In this document: piece after piece, positions 25,334-33,839 of the stretch
How positions within the stretch are numbered: position 1 is the stretch's first letter
Layout: every line of letters starts with the position of its first letter
Assembly (NCBI GenBank): GCA_003151235.1
Contig: PLWZ01000057.1
Location: 62,001-126,000, forward strand
Direction: 5' to 3'
DNA: 64,000 bases
From: Acidimicrobiaceae bacterium
GTDB taxonomy: Bacteria > Actinomycetota > Acidimicrobiia > Acidimicrobiales > RAAP-2
Notes under the pieces: model-generated
What the model was told of the DNA's origin: nothing
The model's input: the letters and a program-made list of their open reading frames with translations, nothing else
Databases searched by the model: none
Program-made: the position numbers and the translations under genes

Positions 25334-26527
25334 GTGAAGAGGCACTGGATCAGGTGGAGTTGCCTCCCGCTTGTGTTGGCTGGCCTCTTCGCATCATTCG
25401 ACACCGCTGGCGCCGACACTCCACCCCAACGGGCAACCGGGTCGGTACCACCTGCGTCCCTGAGTATGCCCCTCGTATCTGTGGTTTGTTCAACCCCACG
25501 AAACTGCGTGGCAATTGGCACGCCGACCTATGGATCCACTCTGGGCCCAATCGCTGTCCGAACTGCCGATGGAGGTGCGAGCTGGGCCAGCACCTCGACT
25601 CTGCCCGGGATCAAGAACCTCTACGCCTTGACGTGTGCGTCCGCTCGGACATGTGTTGTCGTGGGCGCCAACCCTCAGGGCAACGGCCAACGTGGAGCCG
25701 TGATCAGGACCCTCGATGGTGGGGGCACGTGGTCGTTGGCGCCGGCGTTGCCAAAGGGCGTCGGAAGGCTCGTCGGAATCTCGTGTCCGACCAAGACCTT
25801 CTGCATGGCCGTCGGGGTGACGACCGCAATCACCAGGGCGATTGCGGTGATCTCGAACAACGCCGGCCGGAGCTGGAGCACCGTGGCAGTCCCGAGGGGC
25901 GAGGAAGAGCTGAACTTGGTGACCTGTACGACCCGCCAATCCTGCATCGCCGAAGGAGAAGTGGAAGCCACCATCGGTGACCCCAGCGGGGGTAGCCGCC
26001 TCAGCATCATCACGACCATCAACGGTGGATCCACCTGGAAGCGGCGCTCGATTGCGACCAACAGCGCTGCACCCCTCGGCATCCCGTACTTCAGCGGCCT
26101 GACGTGCGCCACTGCCACGCACTGCCTGCTCGTCGGCGACGCCACTCCGCCCGACGGTTCGCCATCGGGGATGATCGCTTCGAGTACCGACCGCGGCGCC
26201 TCGTGGACCTTTCAAGGGGTGCCGCCCGGCACAACCATGTTGAACGCCATCTCGTGCGGGAGCGCCACCCAGTGTGCCGTTGCGGGCGGGGGCATCGGGG
26301 GGAGGGGTGGCATCAACCGTGACCTTCTCACGACGAGTGACGACGGACAGATCTGGACCTCGCGAACGGTGCCCTCGTCGACGGTCGGCCTAGACGGCGT
26401 CTCTTGCCCGTCTGCGACGTCGTGCATCGCGGTGGGATTCGACCTTTCCGCCACGGATCCCTCAGCGGAGCCAGCGGCGGTCGTCGTCTCAAGCGACGGA
26501 GGAGCCACCTGGAACACAGCCTCATGA
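25334..26527 (+). CDS. Secreted seven-repeat propeller-like protein (BNR/sialidase-like)
   Basis: A 397-residue exported protein. A signal peptide occupies residues 1-27 (KRHWIRW, then a hydrophobic core ending near TAGA). The remainder consists of seven repeats, each with a C-x5-C core followed by a small-residue strand (CSTPRNCVAIG, CASARTCVVVG, CPTKTFCMAVG and so on). Each also has an Asp/Asn-box-like turn such as TADGGASWAS or SSDGGATWNT. This suggests a seven-bladed beta-propeller with one disulfide per blade. No sialidase catalytic residues were recognised. It is probably a binding or structural surface protein. It starts at a GTG. Confidence 0.8.
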   Translation: MKRHWIRWSCLPLVLAGLFASFDTAGADTPPQRATGSVPPASLSMPLVSVVCSTPRNCVAIGTPTYGSTLGPIAVRTADGGASWASTSTLPGIKNLYALTCASARTCVVVGANPQGNGQRGAVIRTLDGGGTWSLAPALPKGVGRLVGISCPTKTFCMAVGVTTAITRAIAVISNNAGRSWSTVAVPRGEEELNLVTCTTRQSCIAEGEVEATIGDPSGGSRLSIITTINGGSTWKRRSIATNSAAPLGIPYFSGLTCATATHCLLVGDATPPDGSPSGMIASSTDRGASWTFQGVPPGTTMLNAISCGSATQCAVAGGGIGGRGGINRDLLTTSDDGQIWTSRTVPSSTVGLDGVSCPSATSCIAVGFDLSATDPSAEPAAVVVSSDGGATWNTAS

Positions 26528-26647
26528 GGGGCAACGAGGACGGCAATCACATCTCCGAACCCCGACTGCCCCAGTTCGCCGGGTGTGGGACGACAGATCG
26601 TCGATGCATAGGCGATGAATCTCCATCGTAGGATTCGTCATACCATC

Positions 26648-27187
26648 ATGAAAACGACGAATCTTGCCGACCTCTATGAGCTGCCAATCATCGATTGGGC
26701 CGTTATCGAGAACCGTCTCGCACAAGGGGTAACCCAAGCCCCCGGGACTGGCGGACCCGACCGACACACCAGCTGGTTGGCGACGATCAACCGCGACGGA
26801 AGCCCGCATGTGACAGGTGTCGGTGCGCTCTGGTTCGAAGGCGCCTTCTGGTTCGAGACCGGAGAGCTGACCCGCAAAGGAAGGAATCTGGCGCGCGATC
26901 CGCGGTGCACGTTGAGCGTTGCCACTCACGAGTTCGACCTCGTCGTAGAGGGCGTGGCCGAGAAAGTCATTGATCCGACCATGGTTGCCACAATGGCGGA
27001 GCAGTGGAGCACGCACGGATGGCCAGCCCAAGTGGACGATTCCGGTGTGGCTCTCACAGCCGATTACAGCGCTCCATCAGCTGGACCTCCCCCGTGGACT
27101 ATCTTCCGCTTGGTGGCACGGCAGGCAACTTCCCTCCTCACGGTTGAGCCGGGAGGAGCCACGCGCTGGAGATTTGATCCAACGTAA
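26648..27187 (+). CDS. FDOR/pyridoxamine 5'-phosphate oxidase-fold protein
   Basis: A 179-residue split-barrel flavin/F420-binding protein. The typical strands TSWLATINRDGSPHVTGVGA and LWFEGAFWFETGE are followed by KGRNLARDPRCTLSVATHEFDLVVEGVAE. In actinobacteria this fold covers FMN oxidases, F420-dependent reductases and heme-related proteins, and the cofactor cannot be decided by eye. The ATG at 26648 was chosen because it starts a compact protein; an in-frame upstream ATG at 26615 is possible. A paralogous protein is at 29108. Confidence 0.82.
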   Translation: MKTTNLADLYELPIIDWAVIENRLAQGVTQAPGTGGPDRHTSWLATINRDGSPHVTGVGALWFEGAFWFETGELTRKGRNLARDPRCTLSVATHEFDLVVEGVAEKVIDPTMVATMAEQWSTHGWPAQVDDSGVALTADYSAPSAGPPPWTIFRLVARQATSLLTVEPGGATRWRFDPT

Positions 27188-27595
27188 TCTCCACTTCACC
27201 GAGCAGCAGCAGGGCGATAGCGATCCTGCACTGACCTGCAGGAGTTGGCCCGCTTCGATGGACACAGGTGCCCCAATATGTTCCTCAAGAACGGAGCACC
27301 AGGGGCGCCCAGTACGCCGGGTCGGTGCGTAGCTGAAGGGGATAACCGCCCACCCTCCAGCAAGAGAGGGAGCGAGAATCGGCATCGACTCTCTTCCAGA
27401 TGATCACTATGTCGTTCCCGGTCAGGAAGATGGAGGTCTCACCACCGTCTTCGACTACCAATCACACAATCGCCTCCGGGGCGGCACCAAACCCTCGTAG
27501 CTCGGCTATCTTCCTCACGAAGCCAGCCGGCATCCGACTCGAATCGCCTCTAGCCCGTTCGGGCTTAGGAGGCCTCCTCCCTTCTAGAAAGACGT
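27188..27595. other. Intergenic stretch with a hairpin before the cyclophilin gene
   Basis: About 410 bases without a convincing gene. Both strands have open frames with stops or improbable composition. At 27546-27573 GCCTC/GAGGC encloses AGCCC/GGGCT with a GTTC loop, a two-part hairpin 22 bases before the next GTG. It may be a leader structure or a terminator without a U-tract. Confidence 0.45.
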
Positions 27596-28837
27596 GTGTT
27601 CGTGAGGAAGCTGACTTTGAGACTCATCGCCAAGGCAAGCATTGGCGCAACCGTTGTCGCTGTCGTAGGGCCCATCGTCGTGGTGCCCGCTGCGGCGGCC
27701 ACGTCCTCGGCGTCGAAGCCATCGACCAGCGTGCTCGTTCCGGTATCTGTAGCCAAGGAGGCAGGATTTACGAAGGTCGTCAACGCTCCCTCCACATCAA
27801 CGAGCACCGGCGTCACGGGGTGCCCCTATGGTGCCCAAGAAGAATTCGCGAGTGCGTCGGGAAGCCTCGGGTTGTTGTCTGAGGTGCTCTACTGCAAATC
27901 AGTGGCAGATGCGACGAGTCTCTTGCAGAGTGTTACATCCAACGACAAGGCGCAAGCGGGTCTGAGCCCTCCGGAGGATCTCGGATCTACAGCCGTCGAG
28001 CGATTGGGGTCGGACTCGACCTACCTCATCGCCTGGCGGCGCGGCGCCGCATTTGAACTGACCGGACTGTCCACGGATCTACCCTCGAGTTCGACGACGA
28101 GTACTACCACGGGCACCCCGGTTCCGCCTACTGCGCATGAAAAGCAAGTGTTGGCAAACGCAGCGACACAACAGAGCGCGAGATTCAAGAAGGTGACGGT
28201 TTCCTCGGGGACCGGCGGATCAGCGGCCGATGCGAAGGCGCAGGCAGCCGCAAACGCAATTTCGGTGGCTGCCGGCTGTCCAAAGAATCCCGCCACAGTG
28301 CTGAAGAAGCCGACTTGGAGCAGCGCACCGGCCACGACCATCGATCCAGCCAAGGCCTATAGGGCTACGGTGAAGACCGATGTGGGCACATTCGTAATTG
28401 CGCTTGATGCGAAAGATGCCCCCCAAACCGTCAACAACTTCGTCTTCCTGGCTCAGCACCGTCTCTTCGACTGCGTGATCTTCCATCGGGTCATCCCGGC
28501 GTTCATGGATCAGACGGGGGACCCTACCGGGACGGGGAGTGGAGGCCCGGGGTACACCATCCCCGACGAGCTACCCGCTAAGGCATCGAACCCTGCCGAC
28601 CAGTACCCGCTCGGATCCGTGGCCATGGCCAACACCGGCCAACCGCATACCGGCGGCAGCCAGTGGTTCATCGTCGCCGGCGCGGAGGGCGAATCGCTAC
28701 CGAATTCGTACTCCCTGTTCGGCCATGTCATCTCGGGGATGAGCGTTGTCGAAAAGATCAATGCGCAAGGCAGCGCCTCAGGAGTCCCTCCCGACGTCAC
28801 CCACCGGATGCTGAAAGTCAATATCACCTCGTCCTAA
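27596..28837 (+). CDS. Exported peptidyl-prolyl isomerase (cyclophilin type)
   Basis: A 413-residue protein. The signal peptide is at residues 1-38 (basic RKLTLRLIAK, hydrophobic core, then AAAATS). A ~130-residue domain of unknown type follows, with a CPYG...YCKS cysteine pair, then a Ser/Thr linker, then a cyclophilin domain from about residue 255. The catalytic region reads VIFHRVIPAFMDQTGDPTGT, followed by SVAMANTGQPHTGGSQWFI and SLFGHVISGM. It probably assists protein folding outside the cytoplasm. The GTG at 27596 or another six bases on are both possible starts. Confidence 0.9.
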   Translation: MFVRKLTLRLIAKASIGATVVAVVGPIVVVPAAAATSSASKPSTSVLVPVSVAKEAGFTKVVNAPSTSTSTGVTGCPYGAQEEFASASGSLGLLSEVLYCKSVADATSLLQSVTSNDKAQAGLSPPEDLGSTAVERLGSDSTYLIAWRRGAAFELTGLSTDLPSSSTTSTTTGTPVPPTAHEKQVLANAATQQSARFKKVTVSSGTGGSAADAKAQAAANAISVAAGCPKNPATVLKKPTWSSAPATTIDPAKAYRATVKTDVGTFVIALDAKDAPQTVNNFVFLAQHRLFDCVIFHRVIPAFMDQTGDPTGTGSGGPGYTIPDELPAKASNPADQYPLGSVAMANTGQPHTGGSQWFIVAGAEGESLPNSYSLFGHVISGMSVVEKINAQGSASGVPPDVTHRMLKVNITSS

Positions 28838-29107
28838 CCGTCGTCGCAAGGCGGACTCTTACGAGTACGTGTGCGCCGCCCTCACCCGAGCCAATTGCGC
28901 CGCCAAGACGCCATGAATGTGTCAAGGCGTACTGGCCGAAACTGACGGATCCGCTTGTGCATTAATGACACTCTCCAGAAGTGCCCCTATCGCCGGGAGT
29001 GTGACCCATCCGGAATCTCCAGGGCATGCGCGACAATGGGATCAGCGACACACCGGCATCGGGGGTGTTTGCCCGCCTGTTCGTCCGCGAATGAACGGAG
29101 CAGCGCC

Positions 29108-29635
29108 ATGGCTGAACCAGAACCAGAACCAGAACCAGTGACCAAGCTGAGTTCCTTCAGCAGTCCGAATGCGACACCGACCGAGTGGTCCCAGGCGCGA
29201 GATGAGTTGATGGGCGCTGAGGTGTATTGGCTTTCGACGGTTCGACCTGATGGACGCCCGCATGTCACGCCTCTGTTGGGTATCTGGCTAGAAGGGGCTC
29301 TGTACTTCTGCACTGGTCCAGACGAACGAAAAGCGAAGAATCTCTCAGAGAACCACCATTGCGTCCTCACGACGGGCAACAGCACCCTCGACGGCCTCGA
29401 TCTCGTGATCGAAGGAACCGCCGAAATCGTGACCGACCACGCTGAGCTTGGACGTGTCGCCAGCACCTACGAGTCGAAGTACGGCCCGCATTTCGCCACA
29501 CCAGATGGAACGTGGTCCGGCTTGGGGGACGCCATCCGGCGAGCAGAAGCTCTGGTCTATCGGGTAACACCTGAAACGGGCTTCGGATTTGGCAAAGGAG
29601 GGAGGTTCAGCCAAACGCGTTGGAGCTTCCCCTAG
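29108..29635 (+). CDS. FDOR/pyridoxamine oxidase-fold protein with EP-repeat N-terminus
   Basis: A 175-residue split-barrel protein like that at 26648. VYWLSTVRPDGRPHVTPLLG and LYFCTGPDERKAKNLSENHH form the cofactor-side strands, and LDLVIEGTAEIVTD follows. It is probably an F420- or FMN-dependent oxidoreductase of the cytoplasm. The N-terminus after MA is EPEPEPEP, encoded by four exact GAACCA hexamers. The ATG at 29108, with GGAG ten bases before it, is preferred over the long upstream frame. The two FDOR genes flank the cyclophilin gene without clear operon linkage. Confidence 0.83.
   Translation: MAEPEPEPEPVTKLSSFSSPNATPTEWSQARDELMGAEVYWLSTVRPDGRPHVTPLLGIWLEGALYFCTGPDERKAKNLSENHHCVLTTGNSTLDGLDLVIEGTAEIVTDHAELGRVASTYESKYGPHFATPDGTWSGLGDAIRRAEALVYRVTPETGFGFGKGGRFSQTRWSFP
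29114..29137 (+). repeat. Four tandem GAACCA hexamers
   Basis: Four exact copies of GAACCA directly after the start of the FDOR gene encode Glu-Pro four times. The unit length keeps the frame, so copy-number change would alter only the length of the acidic tail. Confidence 0.9.
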
Positions 29636-29917
29636 TCCCCATGCCCCCTATCGTCGGGTTGGTGGCGACGCCAGAACGTTCACCCACTGGGTTCTCTGAG
29701 CCCGACCTGACGAGCGCGGCGTTCTGTACTGCCTATCCGCGCACGCTCTAAGTCAGGCCATTCGCGTGCCCGATCGCTCGGTGATCTTGACGGCCTTACT
29801 CCAACCCCACAGAACTGCCATCGGCGCGTTGGGCGTATCGCACTCGACCAGCCGTGCCGCGGTTCGAGCGTTAAGGGTGTCCCGCTGCCGGGCGATAGGG
29901 GACACCCAGACGACCGT

Positions 29918-30184
29918 TTATCTGCCCGTGCGCTCGCGGTGCTTGCACCCTGGCCAGCAGCACGGCCGACGTTGCCCTTCCTCCAGCTCCTCCTGAGTCC
30001 GGCGAATGCGGCGTTCTCGGGTCATCTCCTGCTTGGCATCCTCGACCCAGCAGATGAACTCGTTGCGGGCCAGAGGCGTGATGTCCTTCCAGGCATCGAA
30101 TGCCGCTGGGTTGGTGATCAGCGCCCTGCGCAGGTCTCCTGGAAGCTTGTGCACCACCCCACCGGGCAATCGCGGGCTGCTCAC
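29918..30184 (-). CDS. YdeI/OmpD-associated family protein, short form
   Basis: An 88-residue protein starting at a GTG at 30184. It matches the C-terminal domain of the YdeI/OmpD-associated family: LPGDLRRALITNPAAFDAW, then ARNEFICWVEDAKQEMTRER and RIRRTQEELEEGQRR, ending in a CCWPGCKHRER cysteine cluster. The family is linked to bacteriocin or peptide resistance in enterobacteria, but function here is unknown. The frame stays open upstream under the AraC gene, but that part lacks family similarity. Confidence 0.72.
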   Translation of the reverse strand: MSSPRLPGGVVHKLPGDLRRALITNPAAFDAWKDITPLARNEFICWVEDAKQEMTRERRIRRTQEELEEGQRRPCCWPGCKHRERTGR

Positions 30185-30442
30185 AGGGCCACGGTACAGC
30201 GCCTCGTGTCCGCTCGGAACTCGCACCGATGTCGTCGTCGCCCGCGTTGGCCTGCCGCTCGAGACCCTGGCGCGAGAGTCCGAACGCCGGCCCTTCGCCG
30301 AGCCACGCGGGACTGCGAGGAAGCCCGAAGACGAGGGGTAGCTGAGCCGGAAGCCCCTGGAGAAAGTCTCCAAAAAGCGCTTCGGGACGCCTTGACCCGT
30401 GTTCTTCGACCGAGGGGCGACCGGTCGGGTACCGTCGTCGGA

Positions 30443-30853
30443 ATGACGCCGGAGGAGATAGCCGACCTCGTGCAGCTGCGCCGGGCGCGTGACCGGATAG
30501 ACCGTGACTACGCGCAGCCCCTCGATGTCCCGGCAATGGCGCGTACCGCACTCATGTCGCCCGCACACTTCTCGCGCAAGTTCCGTTCGGCGTACGGCGA
30601 GACTCCCTACTCCTATCTCATGACGCGACGCATCGAGCGAGCGAAGGCTCTTCTGCGCCAGGGGCAGTCGGTCACCGACACCTGCGTGGCTGTCGGCTGC
30701 ACGTCGCTGGGCTCGTTCAGTTCGCGCTTCACCGAGATCGTCGGCGTGTCGCCCTCGCGGTACCGCCATCGTGACCATCGTGACCTCGAGGTGGTTCCGT
30801 CGTGCGTGAGCATGTTCGTGACACGACCGCGGCGTACCGCGGTCGCGGTCTGA
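30443..30853 (+). CDS. AraC-family DNA-binding protein (short)
   Basis: A 136-residue protein that is almost only the AraC double helix-turn-helix. ALMSPAHFSRKFRSAYGETP is the first half, and TDTCVAVGCTSLGSFSSRFTEIVGVSPSRYR is the second, with a ~30-residue tail. No sensor domain is present. It lies 124 bases before a VOC-family gene, a pairing frequently seen in actinobacteria, and may regulate it. The ATG at 30443 follows a GTCGTCGGA context. The ligand, if any, is unknown. Confidence 0.88.
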   Translation: MTPEEIADLVQLRRARDRIDRDYAQPLDVPAMARTALMSPAHFSRKFRSAYGETPYSYLMTRRIERAKALLRQGQSVTDTCVAVGCTSLGSFSSRFTEIVGVSPSRYRHRDHRDLEVVPSCVSMFVTRPRRTAVAV

Positions 30854-30977
30854 GCGCTGCCGACCTGGTCGAGACCGGTCGGCTCCGAGGGGCGGCGCCG
30901 GCGCACCGGATGCCACCTCCTTGCACCAAGCAGGATTGGAGAAGCATCCGACGAGTCGGTGCTCCTACTGTTGTCGC

Positions 30978-31379
30978 ATGACAGTCACCGTTGCCGCAAT
31001 GTTCATTCCCGTCCACGACCCCGATGCTGCGCTGGGCTTCTACCGCGACGCGCTTGGCCTTGAGGTCCGCGCCGACGTCGCTTCCGAGGGGTTCCGCTGG
31101 GTGACCGTTGGCGCCCCGGGGCAGAACGTCGACATCGTCCTGTCCCAGCCGCACGGCGGTCGTTCGCAGGCGGAGGGCGACACCCTCCTGTCACTCGTGA
31201 CGCAGGGGTCGCTGCAGGCTGCGATCTTCCGCTCCGACGACCTCGACGCCACCTTCGAGAAGGTCCGGGCGTCGGGCGCCGAGGTGCTCCAGGAGCCGGC
31301 GTCTCAACCGTGGGGAGTGCGCGACTGCGCGTTCCGTGACCCCTCGGGCAACCTCGTCCGCATCCAGGCGCTGCGCTGA
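30978..31379 (+). CDS. VOC-superfamily (glyoxalase-like) protein
   Basis: A 133-residue single VOC domain with two beta-alpha-beta-beta-beta units. It begins VAAMFIPVHDPDAALGFYRD, continues with LEVRADV and closes with DCAFRDPSGNLVRIQAL, where the Glu ligand position of true glyoxalases is occupied by Arg. It is therefore more likely a binding or resistance protein or a divergent enzyme than glyoxalase I. It follows the AraC-type regulator and probably belongs to its regulon. Confidence 0.85.
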   Translation: MTVTVAAMFIPVHDPDAALGFYRDALGLEVRADVASEGFRWVTVGAPGQNVDIVLSQPHGGRSQAEGDTLLSLVTQGSLQAAIFRSDDLDATFEKVRASGAEVLQEPASQPWGVRDCAFRDPSGNLVRIQALR

Positions 31380-31464
31380 GCCGTCCGGCGATCGCAGCCC
31401 TGACCTGCGCTGACGGCAACACAAGGCTTCGAGACAAAGCCTCTCATCGCTCAACTCGTCTTAG

Positions 31465-31734
31465 TCGACGCCCGAATTCTACGAAAGGATCGCCGCCAAC
31501 CCCGAGCTGCGGGAGCGGGAGCTGGCGAAACTCGCTGACTATGCCGCGGCAGTGGCAAAGGCTCTGCACCAGAGAGGCGTGGGCGAGCCCCAAGCCAGCC
31601 TGGCTGCCGAGGCAGGCATGACCGTATTGCGCGTCGCCATCGAACGGTGGTCGAGCGGGGGCGACGACCGGGACCTCGCCGACGTCATGCGAGACTCGAT
31701 GGCCGGACTACGCGCGGTGGCTGGCGGCGGCTGA
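31465..31734 (+). pseudogene. TetR-family regulator, C-terminal remnant
   Basis: From TPEFYERIAANPELRERELA through AGMTVLRVAIERWSS to ADVMRDSMAGLRAVA, this frame matches the C-terminal ligand domain of a TetR-type regulator. It runs back to an in-frame TAG at 31462, where the DNA-binding domain should be. The first in-frame start (GTG at 31552) would leave only 60 residues. It is therefore read as a 5'-truncated copy. Confidence 0.65.
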
Positions 31735-31974
31735 GGTTCACCGGCGTCTTTGCGCCATTGCTCTTGTGACGCCGTAAGTGCCCTCGGCCCGAGAATCTCG
31801 CTCCGGTTCGACCGGAGATTGGCGGAACATTCGGTATCGCCATATCAACGACGGTCGAGAGTCCCGCGCGATACTTCTGGGGATTTCCAGGGTGGGGGGC
31901 TCGGACTGTCGATTCAGTAGATACCAAGGGATGTTCGGGGAGACCGTGAAAGCCGAGAGGTCGGGGGTATTGCC

Positions 31975-32361
31975 ATGAAACGAGGGTTGATAGTCGGGCT
32001 GTGCGCAGTCGGTTTCTTGATAGTCGCCGTGATCTTCTGGACCGATTCAGCTCACTGGTTCCTGCGATACACCGGTGCCGATTCCGAGTCCGGTACTTGG
32101 TATGGCTTCTGGTCTGGCTTCGGTGGAGCGATTCCTGACTTCCTCATCGTCGGCAGCATCATCACCATCTACCGCCACCACAATTGCCACGTCAAAGGAT
32201 GTCTAAGACTTGGGAAGGCGGTCGAAGGCACCCCATACCTTGCTTGCCCAGCGCACCATCCGGCACATGAAGGGAACAAGCGATCAGTGTCGGAGGACAT
32301 CATCAAACTCGCTCACAAGGCCCATCTCGAGCGTGAAAACTCCGCCACGAGTGGCACCTAA
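31975..32361 (+). CDS. Small membrane protein with a Cys/His knuckle
   Basis: A 128-residue protein with two hydrophobic helices (about residues 4-22 and 52-68) and a cytoplasmic tail. The tail holds HHNCHVKGCLRLGKAV and YLACPAHHPAHEG, a C-x4-C...C-x2-H-H pattern that could bind zinc. Similar knuckle proteins occur in actinobacteriophages and actinobacterial genomes, with no known function. The ATG follows GGGGGTATTGCC. Lower GC than neighbouring genes suggests acquisition. Confidence 0.7.
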   Translation: MKRGLIVGLCAVGFLIVAVIFWTDSAHWFLRYTGADSESGTWYGFWSGFGGAIPDFLIVGSIITIYRHHNCHVKGCLRLGKAVEGTPYLACPAHHPAHEGNKRSVSEDIIKLAHKAHLERENSATSGT

Positions 32362-32466
32362 AGGTCGGTCGACCCGAGAACCCACGTTCGGGAACGGTCA
32401 GTCAAACTCTCCCTAAGCGGACCAGAGGTTGTCGATCTGTTCCCTGGACCATCTGGGTGGATGCAC

Positions 32467-32961
32467 TCAGGGTCGTTGGTCCAGGGAACGGCCGAGAATC
32501 TTCTTCGCGTCTGGGCCGCCATCGATGACGTGGTTGATACGCCTGGTCACCCGCCAACCATCGGGTGTACGCCGAAACTCCCAATAGTTCGCCGAGACAC
32601 GCCAGACTTCGTAGCCCTCACCCGTGTAGCGGTAGACCCGGGTGTATCCCGTCGCACTTGCGTCATCCCCATCGACTCGCACGATGGGGAACGCCGGAAT
32701 GTGAGCCGACCCGTCGCGAATGAGCGACTGATGTCCGTCGCCGTGGACCATCGCTCTGATCGATGCGGGACCGATCAGATATGAGAGGTCAGATTCAAGG
32801 AGTCCGTCCTCAGCAAACAGGGCGGCCGCGGCGTCGCCGTCACCCGTATCGACGGCCGGCCCCCAGCTGTTGATCAGCCGATGAATGTCCAGCTGGTCCT
32901 CGAGAAGGTTGACCCGCTGCTCCAGTGCGGCCAAACGATCCTGCGAGTGAGTGCTATCCAC
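32467..32961 (-). CDS. SnoaL-like (NTF2-fold) protein
   Basis: A 164-residue protein with a short coiled-coil-like N-terminus (ALEQRVNLLEDQL) and an NTF2-fold body: INSWGPAVDTGDGDAAAALFAEDG, then the strand region to VTRRINHVID. This fold covers dehydratases, isomerases and cyclases acting on small hydrophobic substrates. No definite catalytic Asp/His pair is assigned. It starts at a GTG. The DinB-like gene starts upstream on the same strand and ends 25 bases before it, so the two may be cotranscribed. Confidence 0.8.
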   Translation of the reverse strand: MDSTHSQDRLAALEQRVNLLEDQLDIHRLINSWGPAVDTGDGDAAAALFAEDGLLESDLSYLIGPASIRAMVHGDGHQSLIRDGSAHIPAFPIVRVDGDDASATGYTRVYRYTGEGYEVWRVSANYWEFRRTPDGWRVTRRINHVIDGGPDAKKILGRSLDQRP

Positions 32962-32986
32962 GAGGTCCTCCGCTCACATTCGACCG

Positions 32987-33601
32987 TCAAGAAGACGCAC
33001 TCGACCCGAGAGTACCCTTGGCGTCAAGTAGGTGATGGTGGACCTCGTGGACCGCGTTGCATGCAAGGCCACTTATGGTGAACGTGTACACCCCGTACTG
33101 GCCCCTGTCATTTATGACGAGGCGGGTCCAAGCGGAGGGGTCCATGTTCTCGACTATTTCGGCCAAACGCTGGGCTTGCGCCCCCAGGTCTGCCGCTAGT
33201 TCCTTCGTGTCCAACCGGTTGTAGCTTTCGAATACTTGCTGCGGTGGATTGAAGATTGGAACGGTCGGGCTGTCCTGCTCAACCCCGAGAACCATCCGGT
33301 CGCCGTACACCCTCAAAATGTCTCGGACGTGCGCCGCGTACTGAATGGGCGAGAAGACGCCGGGCTCGGGAATTGCACGAAGGTACGTGTCGTCGGCCTC
33401 CAGGAGAAACTCTCGCCAGGCCACCGCCGACGCCACCGCCAGCTCTCCGAGCGAGGTCGGAGGAAGAGCAGCCGGGTGCTGCCCGCACTGCGGGCAGGGA
33501 TCTCGCTGGATGCGGGTCCAGTCCCAACCTTCGCCCCGCGCACCTCGTAGCCGTTCGAGTTCGTCCGGTTCTCGCGAAGGCTGGGTTGAAGCACTGGTCA
33601 T
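32987..33601 (-). CDS. DinB-like four-helix protein with zinc-knuckle motif
   Basis: A 204-residue protein of the DinB/mycothiol-transferase fold. The helices FSPIQYAAHVRDILRVYGDR and CNAVHEVHHHLLD provide the usual three-His metal site. Near residue 35, CPQCGQHP resembles half a zinc ribbon. The fold includes metal-dependent mycothiol or bacillithiol S-transferases, so thiol transfer in detoxification is possible. The ATG at 33601 gives a sensible soluble start; the frame continues upstream but overlaps the divergent gene at 33840. Confidence 0.78.
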   Translation of the reverse strand: MTSASTQPSREPDELERLRGARGEGWDWTRIQRDPCPQCGQHPAALPPTSLGELAVASAVAWREFLLEADDTYLRAIPEPGVFSPIQYAAHVRDILRVYGDRMVLGVEQDSPTVPIFNPPQQVFESYNRLDTKELAADLGAQAQRLAEIVENMDPSAWTRLVINDRGQYGVYTFTISGLACNAVHEVHHHLLDAKGTLGSSASS

Positions 33602-33839
33602 TTTGCGAGCGTACGTCCGACCTTCGATCCATGCAATGCCCGCAAGCGGCCGCGGACAAATCGGCCTTCTATGTCGTGCTCGCCCCGAGCAAGGCGAACT
33701 TTTGGCTTGATCTCGCCGCCCAACTCCTAATTCGGGCCGACGTAATCCGCCAAACGGGTTTTGGCGTGACTGTGTTGGGGGGCGTACATGGGCCCCCGTC
33801 GACCGGGCGGCGCGTGCGGCCACGGGTAGCCTTGTGTTC

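Noticed and set aside
27400-27560. Small gene on either strand in the gap before the cyclophilin
   Set aside because: The frames carry early stops or lack ribosome sites, and no family pattern was recognised.
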